Assembly (NCBI RefSeq): GCF_018130765.1
Contig: NZ_JAFCJZ010000004.1
Coordinates: 124,001 to 188,000 of the forward strand
Reading direction: 5' to 3'
Origin: Bradyrhizobium iriomotense
Lineage (GTDB): Bacteria; Pseudomonadota; Alphaproteobacteria; Rhizobiales; Xanthobacteraceae
DNA length: 64,000 nucleotides
Each line of letters opens with the position of its first letter. The stretch's first letter is position 1. Shown here one piece after another: positions 7,996 through 16,700 of this stretch. Below the pieces are notes generated by a model that did not search any database, was not told the DNA's origin, and worked only from the letters and a program-made list of their open reading frames with translations. Position numbers and translations under genes: made by a program.

Positions 7996-8011
7996 CGTGA
8001 CCCAGATCACC
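7996..8011. promoter_or_regulatory. CRP-like palindrome 2
   Basis: CGTGA-CCCAGA-TCACC is a second, weaker copy of the pattern, in the same OmpA / small-protein intergenic region. Together with the first site it forms a long inverted repeat (GTGATCCTGGTCACG versus CGTGACCCAGATCAC, 13 of 15 matching when inverted). The rest of 7752-8182 (431 bases) shows no gene or RNA that I can support. Confidence 0.35.
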
Positions 8012-8182
8012 ATGGATAGCCGCCGCGGCCCGCAAGGCCGGTTCACATGACGAAACCTGTGCTCATCGATCGTCGCAAAGCCGTCGCGCGATGGCCTGTC
8101 TGCGAACAATTTTTCGGCCAGATGCATGCCTAGCAGAATCCCTCGCCACCAACCGCAGACGAGGGGAGCCGAGTTCCGTCCA

Positions 8183-8497
8183 GTGCCGAGGCCGAGTGAT
8201 TATCAATTCTATCGCAGCGGCCCGCCGGATCGGACTGTGTCCCTGAGCTCCATGCCCATCTATATCGGCGCGGCGATGATCGCGCTGGCGATCCTGCTGT
8301 CGACGCTGATCACGAGCCTGACCTCGCGCTATGTCGGCCTCGAAGCCCCGACCGACGAGAACATGTGGCTGGTCGACCGTCTTACCGGCAGCGTCTATCG
8401 CTGCCAGGCCGAGGGGCGCGGCAGGGCGTCGTGCGAGCCGGACGTCGCCACAGGCAGTCTCGGTGGCCGGTCCGGGGCGCCGAAGGACAGTCGCTGA
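8183..8497 (+). CDS. Small single-span membrane protein of unknown function
   Basis: 104 residues from the GTG at 8183. An ATG at 8126 would add 19 residues and an ATG at 8252 would remove 23; the ribosome-binding site does not decide between them. One clear membrane segment (MPIYIGAAMIALAILLSTLI) is followed by a periplasmic or cytosolic tail of about 55 residues with two Cys (YRCQAEGRGRASCEPD). The tail sequence DRLTGSVYRC resembles short tails of unnamed Rhizobiales membrane proteins. I cannot assign a role. It stands alone, with the OmpA gene divergent upstream and a secreted Met-rich peptide gene downstream. Confidence 0.6.
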   Translation: MPRPSDYQFYRSGPPDRTVSLSSMPIYIGAAMIALAILLSTLITSLTSRYVGLEAPTDENMWLVDRLTGSVYRCQAEGRGRASCEPDVATGSLGGRSGAPKDSR

Positions 8498-8617
8498 CCC
8501 CTCTGCCTTCGCACTGCAGCAAGGAAATTGTCTTCTCTGCGAAACGTCCGCGCGAGAGAATACGTAATTGCGAAGGCCGGCATGACGCCGGTTTCGTTTT
8601 ACGGAGGAGACTTTTCG

Positions 8618-8872
8618 ATGAAGATCTTGCTCACGGCCGCAGCCTTTGTCGCGTTCACTCTTTCGCTGTCCCCGGCATCCGCCGCCATGATGGCGTGCAC
8701 CAAGGACAACATGATGAAGTCCGCCGCCATGATGGGCGGCACGCCCGACACGCCGGCCAAGATGGCGGCCAACAAGGAAATGGCCATGGCCAACACCGAC
8801 ATGAGCAACGGCAAGATGAAGAGCGCCTGCATGCACTACATGAAGTCGCAGAAGGCGATGTCGATGAAGTAG
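8618..8872 (+). CDS. Small secreted Met-rich protein
   Basis: 84 residues. A clean signal peptide (MKILLTAAAFVAFTLSLSPASA) leaves a mature chain of about 62 residues that contains some 14 Met, with MM pairs, plus two Cys and one His (CTKDNMMKSAAMMGG ... CMHYMKSQKAMSMK). GGAGGA sits 11 bases before the ATG at 8618. Met-rich periplasmic peptides can bind Cu(I) or act as oxidant sinks, but related rhizobial proteins are known only as hypothetical. No copper genes are adjacent. The gene ends with a strong intrinsic terminator, so it is a one-gene transcript. Confidence 0.75.
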   Translation: MKILLTAAAFVAFTLSLSPASAAMMACTKDNMMKSAAMMGGTPDTPAKMAANKEMAMANTDMSNGKMKSACMHYMKSQKAMSMK

Positions 8873-8891
8873 GCGCGCCGCGCGCCGTCCG

Positions 8892-8925
8892 GCCGCGCTG
8901 TCAGCAGATGGCAGCGCGGCTTTTT
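8892..8925 (+). terminator. Intrinsic terminator after the Met-rich gene
   Basis: An 11-base-pair stem, GCCGCGCTGTC / GGCAGCGCGGC with one G-U pair, a 7-base loop, and TTTTTCTTT directly after. It starts 19 bases past the stop codon. Confidence 0.85.
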
Positions 8926-8987
8926 CTTTGACTGCGCTTTGCCCCGTTGTTTTTCTTGGCGCGAATCCCGCTACATTGCGTCCTGCA

Positions 8988-10154
8988 ATGTCACGCGCGC
9001 CCAAACCGCTTCCCCTCACCACCACACAGGCCCGGCAGATCTGGCTGCACGCCCAGCGGCTGGATGAACGCACGCCGTTCGGCGAGGGAGCACAGGCCGT
9101 CGCCGACGCGGTCGCTCATCTCGGCTATGTCCAGATCGACACCATCAACGTCATCGAGCGCTGCCACCACCACATCCTGTTCAGCCGCATCCCGTCCTAT
9201 CGCCGCGCCGATCTGCGCCAGGCCCAGAGCGTCGACAGAAGCGTGTTCGAATACTGGACCCATGCGCTCTCTTACGTGCCGGCCGGCGACTTCCGCTTCT
9301 TCCTTCCTGCGATGCGCGAGCACCGCCGCGAGGGGCACAAATGGTACGCCTCGGTCAAGCCGGCCGACACGCGCAAGGTGATGCGGCTGCTGCGCGCCGG
9401 CCCGCTGACGATCCGCGACATCGAGGACGACGTGCTCACCGAGAAGGAGCACCTTTGGCAGAGCCGCAAACCCTCGAAGCGGGCCTTGCAGCTCGCCTTC
9501 TACACCGGCGTTGCGACCGTCAGCGAGCGCCAGGGCATGCTCAAGACCTACGAGCTGATGACGCGCCATTTCGGCTGGGACAAGCTGCCGAAACCGGCAT
9601 CGAACAAAGACATCACGGCCTATCTGCTCGATCGCGCGCTGCGCTCGCAAGGCGTGGTCAGCCTCGATTCGATTTGTCATCTCGACGCGCCGCGCAAGAA
9701 GGCGGTGGCGGGCATGATCGCCTCGCGCGTCCGCCGCGGCGAGCTCGTCCCGGTCGCGATCGACGGCGCCGGCAAGCAGGAGCATTGGGCGCCGCCCGCG
9801 GTGCTGGAGGCTGGCGCCGAGAGGCCGCCGCCCGATCTCGTGCACATCCTCTCGCCCTTCGACCCCCTGATCATCCAGCGCAAGCGCACCAACCTCATCT
9901 TCGGCTACAACCATCTGTTCGAAGCCTATGTGCCGAAGGCCAAGCGCAAGCTCGGCTATTTCGCGCTGCCGGTGCTGGTCGGCGACGAGATCGTCGCCGC
10001 ACTCGACCTCAAGGCCGACCGGCAGGCGAAGAAGCTCCTGATGCAGAAATGGACCTGGGTCGGGCAGGGCAGGAAGACGGCGGGGCGCAAGGAGCTCAAG
10101 CGCGTGATCGAGGAGGAGCTCGGGCGGTTTGAGCGGTTTCAATTGGCGGAGTGA
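8988..10154 (+). CDS. Winged-helix protein of the YcaQ / HTH_42 family
   Basis: 388 residues. The opening LTTTQARQIWLHAQRLDER, then LGYVQIDTINVIERCHHHILFSRIP and VFEYWTHALSYVP, are typical of the YcaQ family. E. coli YcaQ is a DNA glycosylase that unhooks interstrand crosslinks, built from three winged helices with a QxQ-type active site; here the equivalent early position reads VQID. A C-terminal half with LVHILSPFDPLIIQRKRTNLIFGYNHLFEAYVP supports full length. The ATG at 8988 is chosen because the family begins a few residues before the first helix. A DNA-repair role is inferred from family only. Confidence 0.8.
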   Translation: MSRAPKPLPLTTTQARQIWLHAQRLDERTPFGEGAQAVADAVAHLGYVQIDTINVIERCHHHILFSRIPSYRRADLRQAQSVDRSVFEYWTHALSYVPAGDFRFFLPAMREHRREGHKWYASVKPADTRKVMRLLRAGPLTIRDIEDDVLTEKEHLWQSRKPSKRALQLAFYTGVATVSERQGMLKTYELMTRHFGWDKLPKPASNKDITAYLLDRALRSQGVVSLDSICHLDAPRKKAVAGMIASRVRRGELVPVAIDGAGKQEHWAPPAVLEAGAERPPPDLVHILSPFDPLIIQRKRTNLIFGYNHLFEAYVPKAKRKLGYFALPVLVGDEIVAALDLKADRQAKKLLMQKWTWVGQGRKTAGRKELKRVIEEELGRFERFQLAE

Positions 10155-10165
10155 GACCAGGCATC

Positions 10166-10254
10166 GGTCTCGTAGGGTGGTCAAAGGCGCGTTAGCGCCG
10201 TGCCCACCATCTGCTTGTGGTGGGCACGCTTCGCTTTGCCCACCCTACGAGACC
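10166..10254. repeat. Intergenic palindrome, family A copy 2, overlapping the end of the DUF2809 gene
   Basis: Left arm GGTCTCGTAGGGTGGTCAAAGGCGC, right arm CTTTGCCCACCCTACGAGACC, with a centre of about 45 bases. The outer 12 bases of both arms pair perfectly (GGTCTCGTAGGG / CCCTACGAGACC). The last codons of the DUF2809 gene lie inside the element. Confidence 0.88.
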
Positions 10255-10707
10255 GCGTGTCGTGGCGAGCTGATCGATCCAAACGCCGAACGCAATCCCG
10301 ATCGCATAAGCCACCAAATTCCACAGCGAGAAGATCCGCCCGAGCAGCAGCGCGCCGGCCGTCGTCAGCCGGAACGCATCGAGCCACGGTGTATGAATCA
10401 GCCGTGAGAACTCGACGACGACCGCAATCGCCATCGCGATGGCTGCGAACTGCGTCCGCGTCAGTCCCGGCAGCAAAACCCCGACCAGCAGGAACACCAT
10501 CGTCGCCCATAGCAGCGAGCCGCCGTACTTCACCACGAAAGCGGGGAGCCCGAGCGGAAAGCCGTACCAGCGCAGGGACAGGCCGCAGGCGATCACGAGC
10601 AGCGCGAGCGCGGCGCGGGTCAGCGATGTCCGCAGCGGCGCAGCAGGTTTATCCGGCTGCGTCCCGTGCATTGCTTGTTCCATTGACTCTTCGCCCGCGA
10701 TGCTCAA
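10192..10707 (-). CDS. DUF2809 integral membrane protein
   Basis: 171 residues with four or five membrane helices. LSLRWYGFPLGLPAFVVKYGGSLLWATMVF and EFSRLIHTPWLDAFRLTTAGALLLGRIFS are the DUF2809 core; the role of the family is unknown. The last 20 or so residues (GLVGWAKRSVPTTSRWWARR) are encoded by palindromic repeat family A, not by the domain, so the repeat supplies the stop codon. The start may be the ATG at 10707 or an ATG a few codons later. It is convergent with the YcaQ gene and divergent from the MFS gene. Confidence 0.75.
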   Translation of the reverse strand: MSIAGEESMEQAMHGTQPDKPAAPLRTSLTRAALALLVIACGLSLRWYGFPLGLPAFVVKYGGSLLWATMVFLLVGVLLPGLTRTQFAAIAMAIAVVVEFSRLIHTPWLDAFRLTTAGALLLGRIFSLWNLVAYAIGIAFGVWIDQLATTRGLVGWAKRSVPTTSRWWARR

Positions 10708-10752
10708 AACCCCGGATCAGCCCATAAAAGCAACAACCCCGGGGGGAAAGCC

Positions 10753-12084
10753 ATGAGCCAGACCACGACCTATGCCGGTTCCGCCGGCGCCGCCAAGAGC
10801 GAAATCGAGACCTCGACGATCCGCGCCATCTCCTGGCGCCTGATCCCGTTCCTGGTGCTGGCCTACTTCTTCTCCTATCTCGACCGCGTCAATCTCGGCT
10901 TCGCCGCGCTGACCATGAATGCCGAGTTGAAGTTCACCCCGCTGATCTTCTCCTGGGGCGCCGGTATCTTCTTCATCGGCTATTTCATCTTCGAGGTGCC
11001 GAGCAATCTGGCGCTGGAGAAGTTCGGCGCCAGCCGCTGGATCGCCCGCATCATGGTGACCTGGGGCATCATCTCGGCCTTGATGGCCATGGTCAGCGGC
11101 GTGACCAGCTTCTACGTCCTGCGCTTCCTGCTCGGCGTTGCGGAGGCCGGCTTCTTTCCCGGCATCATCCTCTATCTCACCTATTGGTATCCGGCCGAAT
11201 ATCGCGCCCGCTTCCTCGCCGCCTTCGCCATCGCGGTGCCGGTCTCGACCGTGATCGGCGCGCCGATCTCCGGCCTGCTGCTCGGGCTCGACGGCGTGAT
11301 GGGGCTGAAGGGCTGGCAGTGGCTGTTCATCATCGAGGGCATTCCGTCCGTGCTGCTCGGCATCGTCACCTGGTTTTATCTCACCGACAAGCCGGAGAAG
11401 GCGGACTGGCTCTCGGCCGAGCAGAAGGCCTGGCTCAAGGCAAAGCTCGATTCCGAAATCGCGGCCAAGCAGGCGGTGAAGCATTTCTCGCTCGGCGAGG
11501 CGCTGTCCTCGCCCAAGGTGATCGCGCTCAGCCTGATCTATTTCGGCTTCGTCGGCGCGCTCTACGGCATGCAGTTCTGGCTGCCGCAGATCGTCAAGGC
11601 GTTCGGCCTCACCAACGCGCAGACCGGCTTCGTCACCGCGATCCCGTATCTGTTCGGCACCATCGCCATGATCCTGTGGGCGCGGCACTCGGATGCGACG
11701 CGCGAGCGCGTGATGCATGTCGGTGCGCCGCTGCTGCTCACGGCGGTCGCGCTCGGCGCCTCCTCCTATCTCACCGATCCCACGGCGACGATGGTGGCGC
11801 TGACGGTCGCCGCAATCGGCGTGTTCTGCTGCTTCGGCGTGTTCTGGACCCTGCCGACCGCCTGGCTCTCCGGCACGGCTGCAGCCGGCGCCATCGCGCT
11901 GATCAACTCGATCGGCAATCTCGCCGGCTTCGGCGGTCCGTATTTGATCGGCTGGGTCAAGGAAGCGACGGGGCAGACCTCGACCGGTCTGCTCGTCCTT
12001 GCGGTGCTGCCGCTGCTCGCCGGCATTCTGGTGTTTGTGGGTGGCCACGACACCAAGCACGAGTTCGCCGAACAGGGGCGGTAA
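10753..12084 (+). CDS. MFS transporter, anion:cation symporter (ACS) family
   Basis: 443 residues with 12 predicted membrane helices. YFFSYLDRVNLGFAALTMN in helix 1, GYFIFEVPSNLALEKFGAS, RFLLGVAEAGFFPGIILYLTYWYP and the helix 6-7 loop with TDKPEKADWLS are hallmarks of the ACS family (tartrate, phthalate, 4-hydroxyphenylacetate and glucarate carriers). Substrates are usually organic anions taken up with protons. No catabolic gene is adjacent, so the substrate is unknown. The ATG at 10753 is preceded by GGGGGGAAAGCC, a strong ribosome-binding site. Confidence 0.88.
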   Translation: MSQTTTYAGSAGAAKSEIETSTIRAISWRLIPFLVLAYFFSYLDRVNLGFAALTMNAELKFTPLIFSWGAGIFFIGYFIFEVPSNLALEKFGASRWIARIMVTWGIISALMAMVSGVTSFYVLRFLLGVAEAGFFPGIILYLTYWYPAEYRARFLAAFAIAVPVSTVIGAPISGLLLGLDGVMGLKGWQWLFIIEGIPSVLLGIVTWFYLTDKPEKADWLSAEQKAWLKAKLDSEIAAKQAVKHFSLGEALSSPKVIALSLIYFGFVGALYGMQFWLPQIVKAFGLTNAQTGFVTAIPYLFGTIAMILWARHSDATRERVMHVGAPLLLTAVALGASSYLTDPTATMVALTVAAIGVFCCFGVFWTLPTAWLSGTAAAGAIALINSIGNLAGFGGPYLIGWVKEATGQTSTGLLVLAVLPLLAGILVFVGGHDTKHEFAEQGR

Positions 12085-12101
12085 AGCCGAGTGAACGGTC
12101 C

Positions 12102-12200
12102 CGTATGGTGGGCAAAGCGCAGCGTGCCCACCAGACCGTTATTGTGATCCTCAAATGAGAGAGGGTGGGCACGGCGCTACGCGCCTTTGCCCACCCTACG
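12102..12200. repeat. Intergenic palindrome, family A copy 3
   Basis: Arms CGTATGGTGGGCAAAGCGC and GGTGGGCACGGCGC...CCTTTGCCCACCCTACG. It starts 18 bases after the MFS stop and probably ends that transcript. The remaining intergenic bases to 12400 hold a fragment of a second palindrome (12207-12263, CCGGATTGCGCTGCGCTCCATCCGG type) and an AT-rich promoter region. Confidence 0.85.
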
Positions 12201-12340
12201 GCATCTCGCTTGAGGCCGGATTGCGCTGCGCTCCATCCGGGTTGCGGGCCTCAGCCCGCCCTACAATCATACCGCCATGTAATCATCCTCCAATCCTTAC
12301 CACCCCTTAACGATCACGCTTTCCTGATGACTGACGATTA

Positions 12341-12369
12341 TTGACTTTTATCAGTGATTAGTCGACATT
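12341..12369 (+). promoter_or_regulatory. Candidate promoter of the RND operon
   Basis: TTGACT, a 17-base spacer and GACATT (weak -10) lie in a locally AT-rich stretch 32-60 bases before the adaptor start. The stretch around 12330-12364 is an imperfect inverted repeat with GACT and AGTC ends, which could be a TetR operator. Both readings are by eye. Confidence 0.3.
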
Positions 12370-12400
12370 CCTCTCATTGCAGCCGCAGGAGTGTCCTCCG

Positions 12401-13507
12401 ATGTTTGTTCGGTCCGTTTTGTCCAGCTATTCCAAGCTCTTGGCGGGTGTGTCGCTGGCCCTGATGGCCGCCGCGCTGGCCGGGTGCAATGACACCGTCG
12501 CCGAGAAAGCCGAGCCGCCGCGGCCGGTTCTGGTGGCGACCGCGCATTATGATGCCGAAACCCCGGAGCGCAGCTTCGTTGGTACCGTCCGGCCCCGCAT
12601 CGAGAGCGATCTCGGCTTCCGCGTCGCCGGCAAGGTCGCCAAGCGCTTGGTGGAAGTCGGCCAGACCGTCGAAATCGGCCAGCCGCTGGCCACCCTCGAC
12701 GAGGTCGATTTGAAGCTCCAGGCCGAGCAGGCGCTGGCCGAGCAGACCGCCGCCACTGGCGTGCTGGCCCAGGCCGCCGCCGCCGAGCAGCGCGCCAAGG
12801 ATTTGAAGGCCAAGGGCTGGACCACCGACGCGCAGATGGACTCGAGCCGCGCTTCCGCCGACGAGGCCCGTGCCCGCCTGAACCGCGCCGAGCGCGCGCT
12901 CGAGCTGAGCAAGAATTCCCTTTCCTACGCGACGCTTGTTGCCGACGCCCGTGGCGTCGTCACCGCAACGCTGATCGAGCCCGGCCAGGTGGTCGCCGCG
13001 GGCCAGGCTTCGATCCGTGTCGCCCGCTTTGCCGAGAAGGAAGCGGTCGTCGCGATCCCTGAGACGCTGGTTGGACGCGCCAAGTCGGGCGTCGCCAGCG
13101 TCACTCTTTGGTCGGAGCCGGACAAGAAGTACGCAGCGAAGCTGCGCGAGATCGCGCCGGCGGCGGATCCCGCCACCCGCACCTATCTCGCAAAGTTCTC
13201 GCTGCCCGAGGCCGACGACAAGGTCGCGCTCGGCATGACCGCGACGCTGACGCTGTCGGACGCCGCCGCCGAGCGTGTCGCGCGGCTGCCGCTGTCGGCG
13301 CTGTTCAACGAAGGCGGCAAGCCGTCCTTCTACGTCGTCGATGACAACGGTGCGGTCACGCTCAAGCCGGTGACGGTGAAGTCCTACGAGAGCAACGACG
13401 TCGTCATCACCAGCGGTGTCGAAGAGGGCGCCAAGATCGTTGCCCTCGGCGTGCAGAAGCTTGATCCGGGCCAGCGGGTGCGGGTCGTGTCGTCATTGTC
13501 TTTTTAG
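12401..13507 (+). CDS. RND efflux periplasmic adaptor, lipoprotein
   Basis: 368 residues. The signal sequence ends in a lipobox (LAGC, Cys near residue 29), so the mature protein is lipid-anchored. Biotinyl-lipoyl halves (SDLGFRVAGKVAKRLVEVGQTVEIGQPLATLD and ...ADARGVVTATLIEPGQVVAAGQ) flank a short alpha-hairpin (about 110-170), followed by a beta-barrel and a membrane-proximal domain. The adaptor bridges the inner-membrane pump to an outer-membrane channel. The ATG at 12401 has AGGAG eight bases upstream; an in-frame ATG at 12377 is less likely. The permease gene follows after 262 bases filled by repeats. No outer-membrane factor gene is present, so TolC must come from elsewhere. Confidence 0.88.
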   Translation: MFVRSVLSSYSKLLAGVSLALMAAALAGCNDTVAEKAEPPRPVLVATAHYDAETPERSFVGTVRPRIESDLGFRVAGKVAKRLVEVGQTVEIGQPLATLDEVDLKLQAEQALAEQTAATGVLAQAAAAEQRAKDLKAKGWTTDAQMDSSRASADEARARLNRAERALELSKNSLSYATLVADARGVVTATLIEPGQVVAAGQASIRVARFAEKEAVVAIPETLVGRAKSGVASVTLWSEPDKKYAAKLREIAPAADPATRTYLAKFSLPEADDKVALGMTATLTLSDAAAERVARLPLSALFNEGGKPSFYVVDDNGAVTLKPVTVKSYESNDVVITSGVEEGAKIVALGVQKLDPGQRVRVVSSLSF

Positions 13508-13511
13508 TTCC

Positions 13512-13596
13512 TTGTCATTCCGGGGCGGTGCGGAGCACCGAACCCGGAATCTCGTCATTCCGGGTCTGGTCCTTCGGACCATCCCGGAATGACAAG
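13512..13596. repeat. Intergenic palindrome, family B copy 1
   Basis: Begins GTCATTCCGGGGCGG and ends CATCCCGGAATGACAAG, with an inner CGTCATTCCGGGT / TGGTCCTTCGGACCA hairpin. Related copies are at 17576, 18327, 52476 and 62863. It lies inside the adaptor-permease gap and is followed at about 13640-13715 by a degraded copy of family C (CGAAGCGATCCAGAATCTG ... CTGGATTGCTTCGCTG). Confidence 0.85.
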
Positions 13597-13769
13597 AGAA
13601 GTCGAGTTACGTCGTGTGAGGTGAGTTTCGGCCTTTGTCCCTAAGCAAAGGCTGAAGCGGCGAAGCGATCCAGAATCTGCCCAGCCCCCTGGATTGCTTC
13701 GCTGCCTCGCGACGACGGTTTGAACAAAGCGGCTGTCGTTTTTAACTGGATCGACCTTCGGAGAGTGCG

Positions 13770-16700
13770 ATGAAGCGCTTCAATCTTTCGGCCTGGGCCG
13801 TCAGCCATCCGACGCTGGTTCTCTTCCTGATGATCATCCTCGGCGTCGCCGGCTTCTTCTCCTATGAGAAGCTCGGCCGCGCCGAGGACCCGTTCTTCAC
13901 GGTGAAGGTGGTCAACGTCTCCGTGCTCTGGCCGGGTGCGACCGCGCAGGAGATGCAGGCGCAGGTCGCCGATCCCATCGAGAAGAAGATCCAGGAGCTG
14001 CCCTATTTCGAGAAGGTGCAGACCTATTCCAAGCCCGGCTTCACCGCGCTCCAGGTGACCTTCCGCGACTCCACGCCGCCGAAGGATGTGCCCTATCTCT
14101 TCTATCTGCTGCGCAAGAAGTTGGTCGACGTACAGGGCCAGCTGCCTTCAGGCATTCTCGGGCCCGTCGTCAACGACGAGTTCTCCGACGTCGATTCCAT
14201 CCTCTACATGATGACCGGCGACGGCGCCGACTATGCCCAGCTCAAGAAGGTCTCCGAAGGATTTCGCCAGCGCCTGCTGAAGGTGCCCGGCGTCACCAAG
14301 GTCGACGTCTACGGCAATCAGGACGAACGCATCTTCGTCGAGTTCAGCCACGCCAAGCTCGCCACCCTCGGCATCACGCCGCAGGCGCTGTTCGATTCGC
14401 TCGCCAAGCAGAACAATGTGACCCCGGCCGGCACGGTCGAGACCTCCTCGCAGCGCGTGCCGCTGCGCGTCACCGGCGCGCTCGACGGCGCCAAGGCCGT
14501 CGCCGAGACGCCGGTCGAGAGCAACGGCCGCGTCTTCCGCCTCGGCGATATCGCCACCGTCACCCACGGCTATGTCGATCCGCCGAGCTTCGTCGTCCGC
14601 CAGGAAGGCAAGGCCGCCATCGGCATCGGCGTCGTCACCGCCAAGGGCGCCAACATCCTCGAGCTCGGCAAGGAGGTCGAGAAGGCGACTAGCGAGTTCA
14701 TGAAGGCCGTGCCGCAGGGCATCGACGTCAAGCTGATCGCCGACCAGCCCAAGGTGGTCGAGCACGCCGTCGGCGAGTTCGTGCACTCCTTCATGGAAGC
14801 GCTCGTCATCGTGCTGTTCGTCTCGTTCCTGGCGCTCGGCTGGCGCACCGGCATCGTGGTCGCGCTGTCGGTGCCGCTGGTGCTCGGCATCGTCTTCATC
14901 GTCATGAACACGATGTCGCTCGACCTGCACCGCATCACGCTCGGCGCGCTGATCATCGCGCTCGGCCTGCTCGTCGACGACGCCATCATCGCGGTCGAGA
15001 TGATGGTGGTGAAGATGGAGCAGGGCTGGGACCGCATGCGCGCGGCGTCCTTTGCCTGGGAATCAACTGCGTTTCCGATGCTCACGGGAACGCTGGTCAC
15101 GGCCGCTGGCTTCCTCCCCATCGGCTTTGCCAATTCGGCGGTCGGCGAATATGCCGGCAGCATCTTCTGGATCGTGGCGATCGCGCTGGTCGCCTCCTGG
15201 TTCGTGGCGGTGATCTTCACGCCCTATATCGGCGTCAAACTGCTGCCCGACATGAAGGCGCACCACAACCACGATCCGCACGCGGTCTACGAGACCCGCA
15301 TGTACCGGGGCCTGCGCGCCATCGTGCAATGGTGCGTCAACCACCGCATCACCGTGGTGGCCGCGACCGTTGGCGTCTTCATTGCCTCGATCGTTGGCTT
15401 CGGCCATGTCCAGCAGCAGTTCTTCCCGCTGTCGGAGCGGCCCGAGCTGTTCCTGCAGCTGCGCCTGCCCGAGGGCACCGCCTTCAACGTCACCGAGAAG
15501 GCGGTGAAGAAGGCCGAGACGCTGCTCAAGGACGACAAGGACATCGAGACCTATACGTCCTATGTCGGCCAGGGCTCGCCGCGCTTCTGGCTCGGCCTCA
15601 ACCCGCAGCTGCCGAACGAGGCCTTCGCCGAGATCGTCATTGTCGCCAAGGGCGTCGAGGCGCGCGAGCGCATCAAGGCCAAGATCGAGAACGCGGCTGG
15701 CGACGGCTTCCTGTCCGAGGCGCGAGTCCGTGTCGACCGCTTCAATTTCGGCCCGCCGGTCGGTTTCCCCGTGCAGTTCCGCGTGATCGGCCCCGATGCC
15801 AACAAGGTGCGCGAGATCGCCTACCAGGTCCGCGACGTCATGCGCCAGAACAAGAGCGTCAAGGACGTCCAGCTCGACTGGAACGAGCAGTCGCCCTACC
15901 TGAAGCTCGTCGTCGACCAGGATCGTGCCCGCGCCATGGGCCTGACCCCGCAGGAGGTCTCGCAGGCGCTCGCGATGCTGATCTCGGGCTCGCAGGTCAC
16001 CACCGTGCGCGACGGCATCGAGAAGGTCGGCGTGGTCGCCCGCGCGATCCCGTCCGAGCGCCTCGACCTCGGCGGCGTCGGCGATCTCACCATCACCTCG
16101 CGCAATGGCGTTGCCGTGCCGCTGCAGCAGATCGCCAAGATCGAATATGCCCATGAGGAGCCGATCATGTGGCGGCGTAACCGCGACATGGCGATCACCG
16201 TGCGCTCCGACGTCGTCGACGGCGTGCAGGCCCCTGATGTCACCAACCAGATCACGCCGAAGCTGAAGGCGATCAAGGATCACCTCGAGCCGGCCTACCG
16301 CATCGAGCCGGGCGGCGCGTTCGAAGAGTCCGCCAAGGGCAACGCCTCGATCTTCATCCTCTTCCCGGTGATGGTCATGGTGATGCTGACGCTGCTGATG
16401 ATCCAGCTGCAGAGCTTCTCGCGCCTGATCCTGGTGTTCCTGACCGCGCCGCTCGGCATCGTCGGTGCCTCCCTCGGCCTCAACGTCGCCAATGCCCCGT
16501 TCGGCTTCGTGGCGCTGCTCGGCTTGATCGCGCTCGCCGGCATGATCATGCGCAACACGGTCATCCTGGTCGACCAGATCGAGACCGACGTCAGCCACGG
16601 CCTGACCCGCCGCGAGGCGATCGTGGAGGCCACCGTCCGCCGGGCCCGCCCGGTGGTGCTGACGGCGCTCGCCGCCATCCTGGCGATGATCCCGCTGTCG

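Noticed and set aside
8523..8549. General-stress (EcfG) promoter upstream of the Met-rich gene
   Set aside because: GGAAA and CGTC are at about the right distance but differ from the GGAAC/CGTT consensus, so it is too weak to list.
10717..12060. Open frame antisense to the MFS transporter
   Set aside because: Low-complexity Glu/Arg/Asp/Gln-rich, no domain, exactly opposite a clear transporter.
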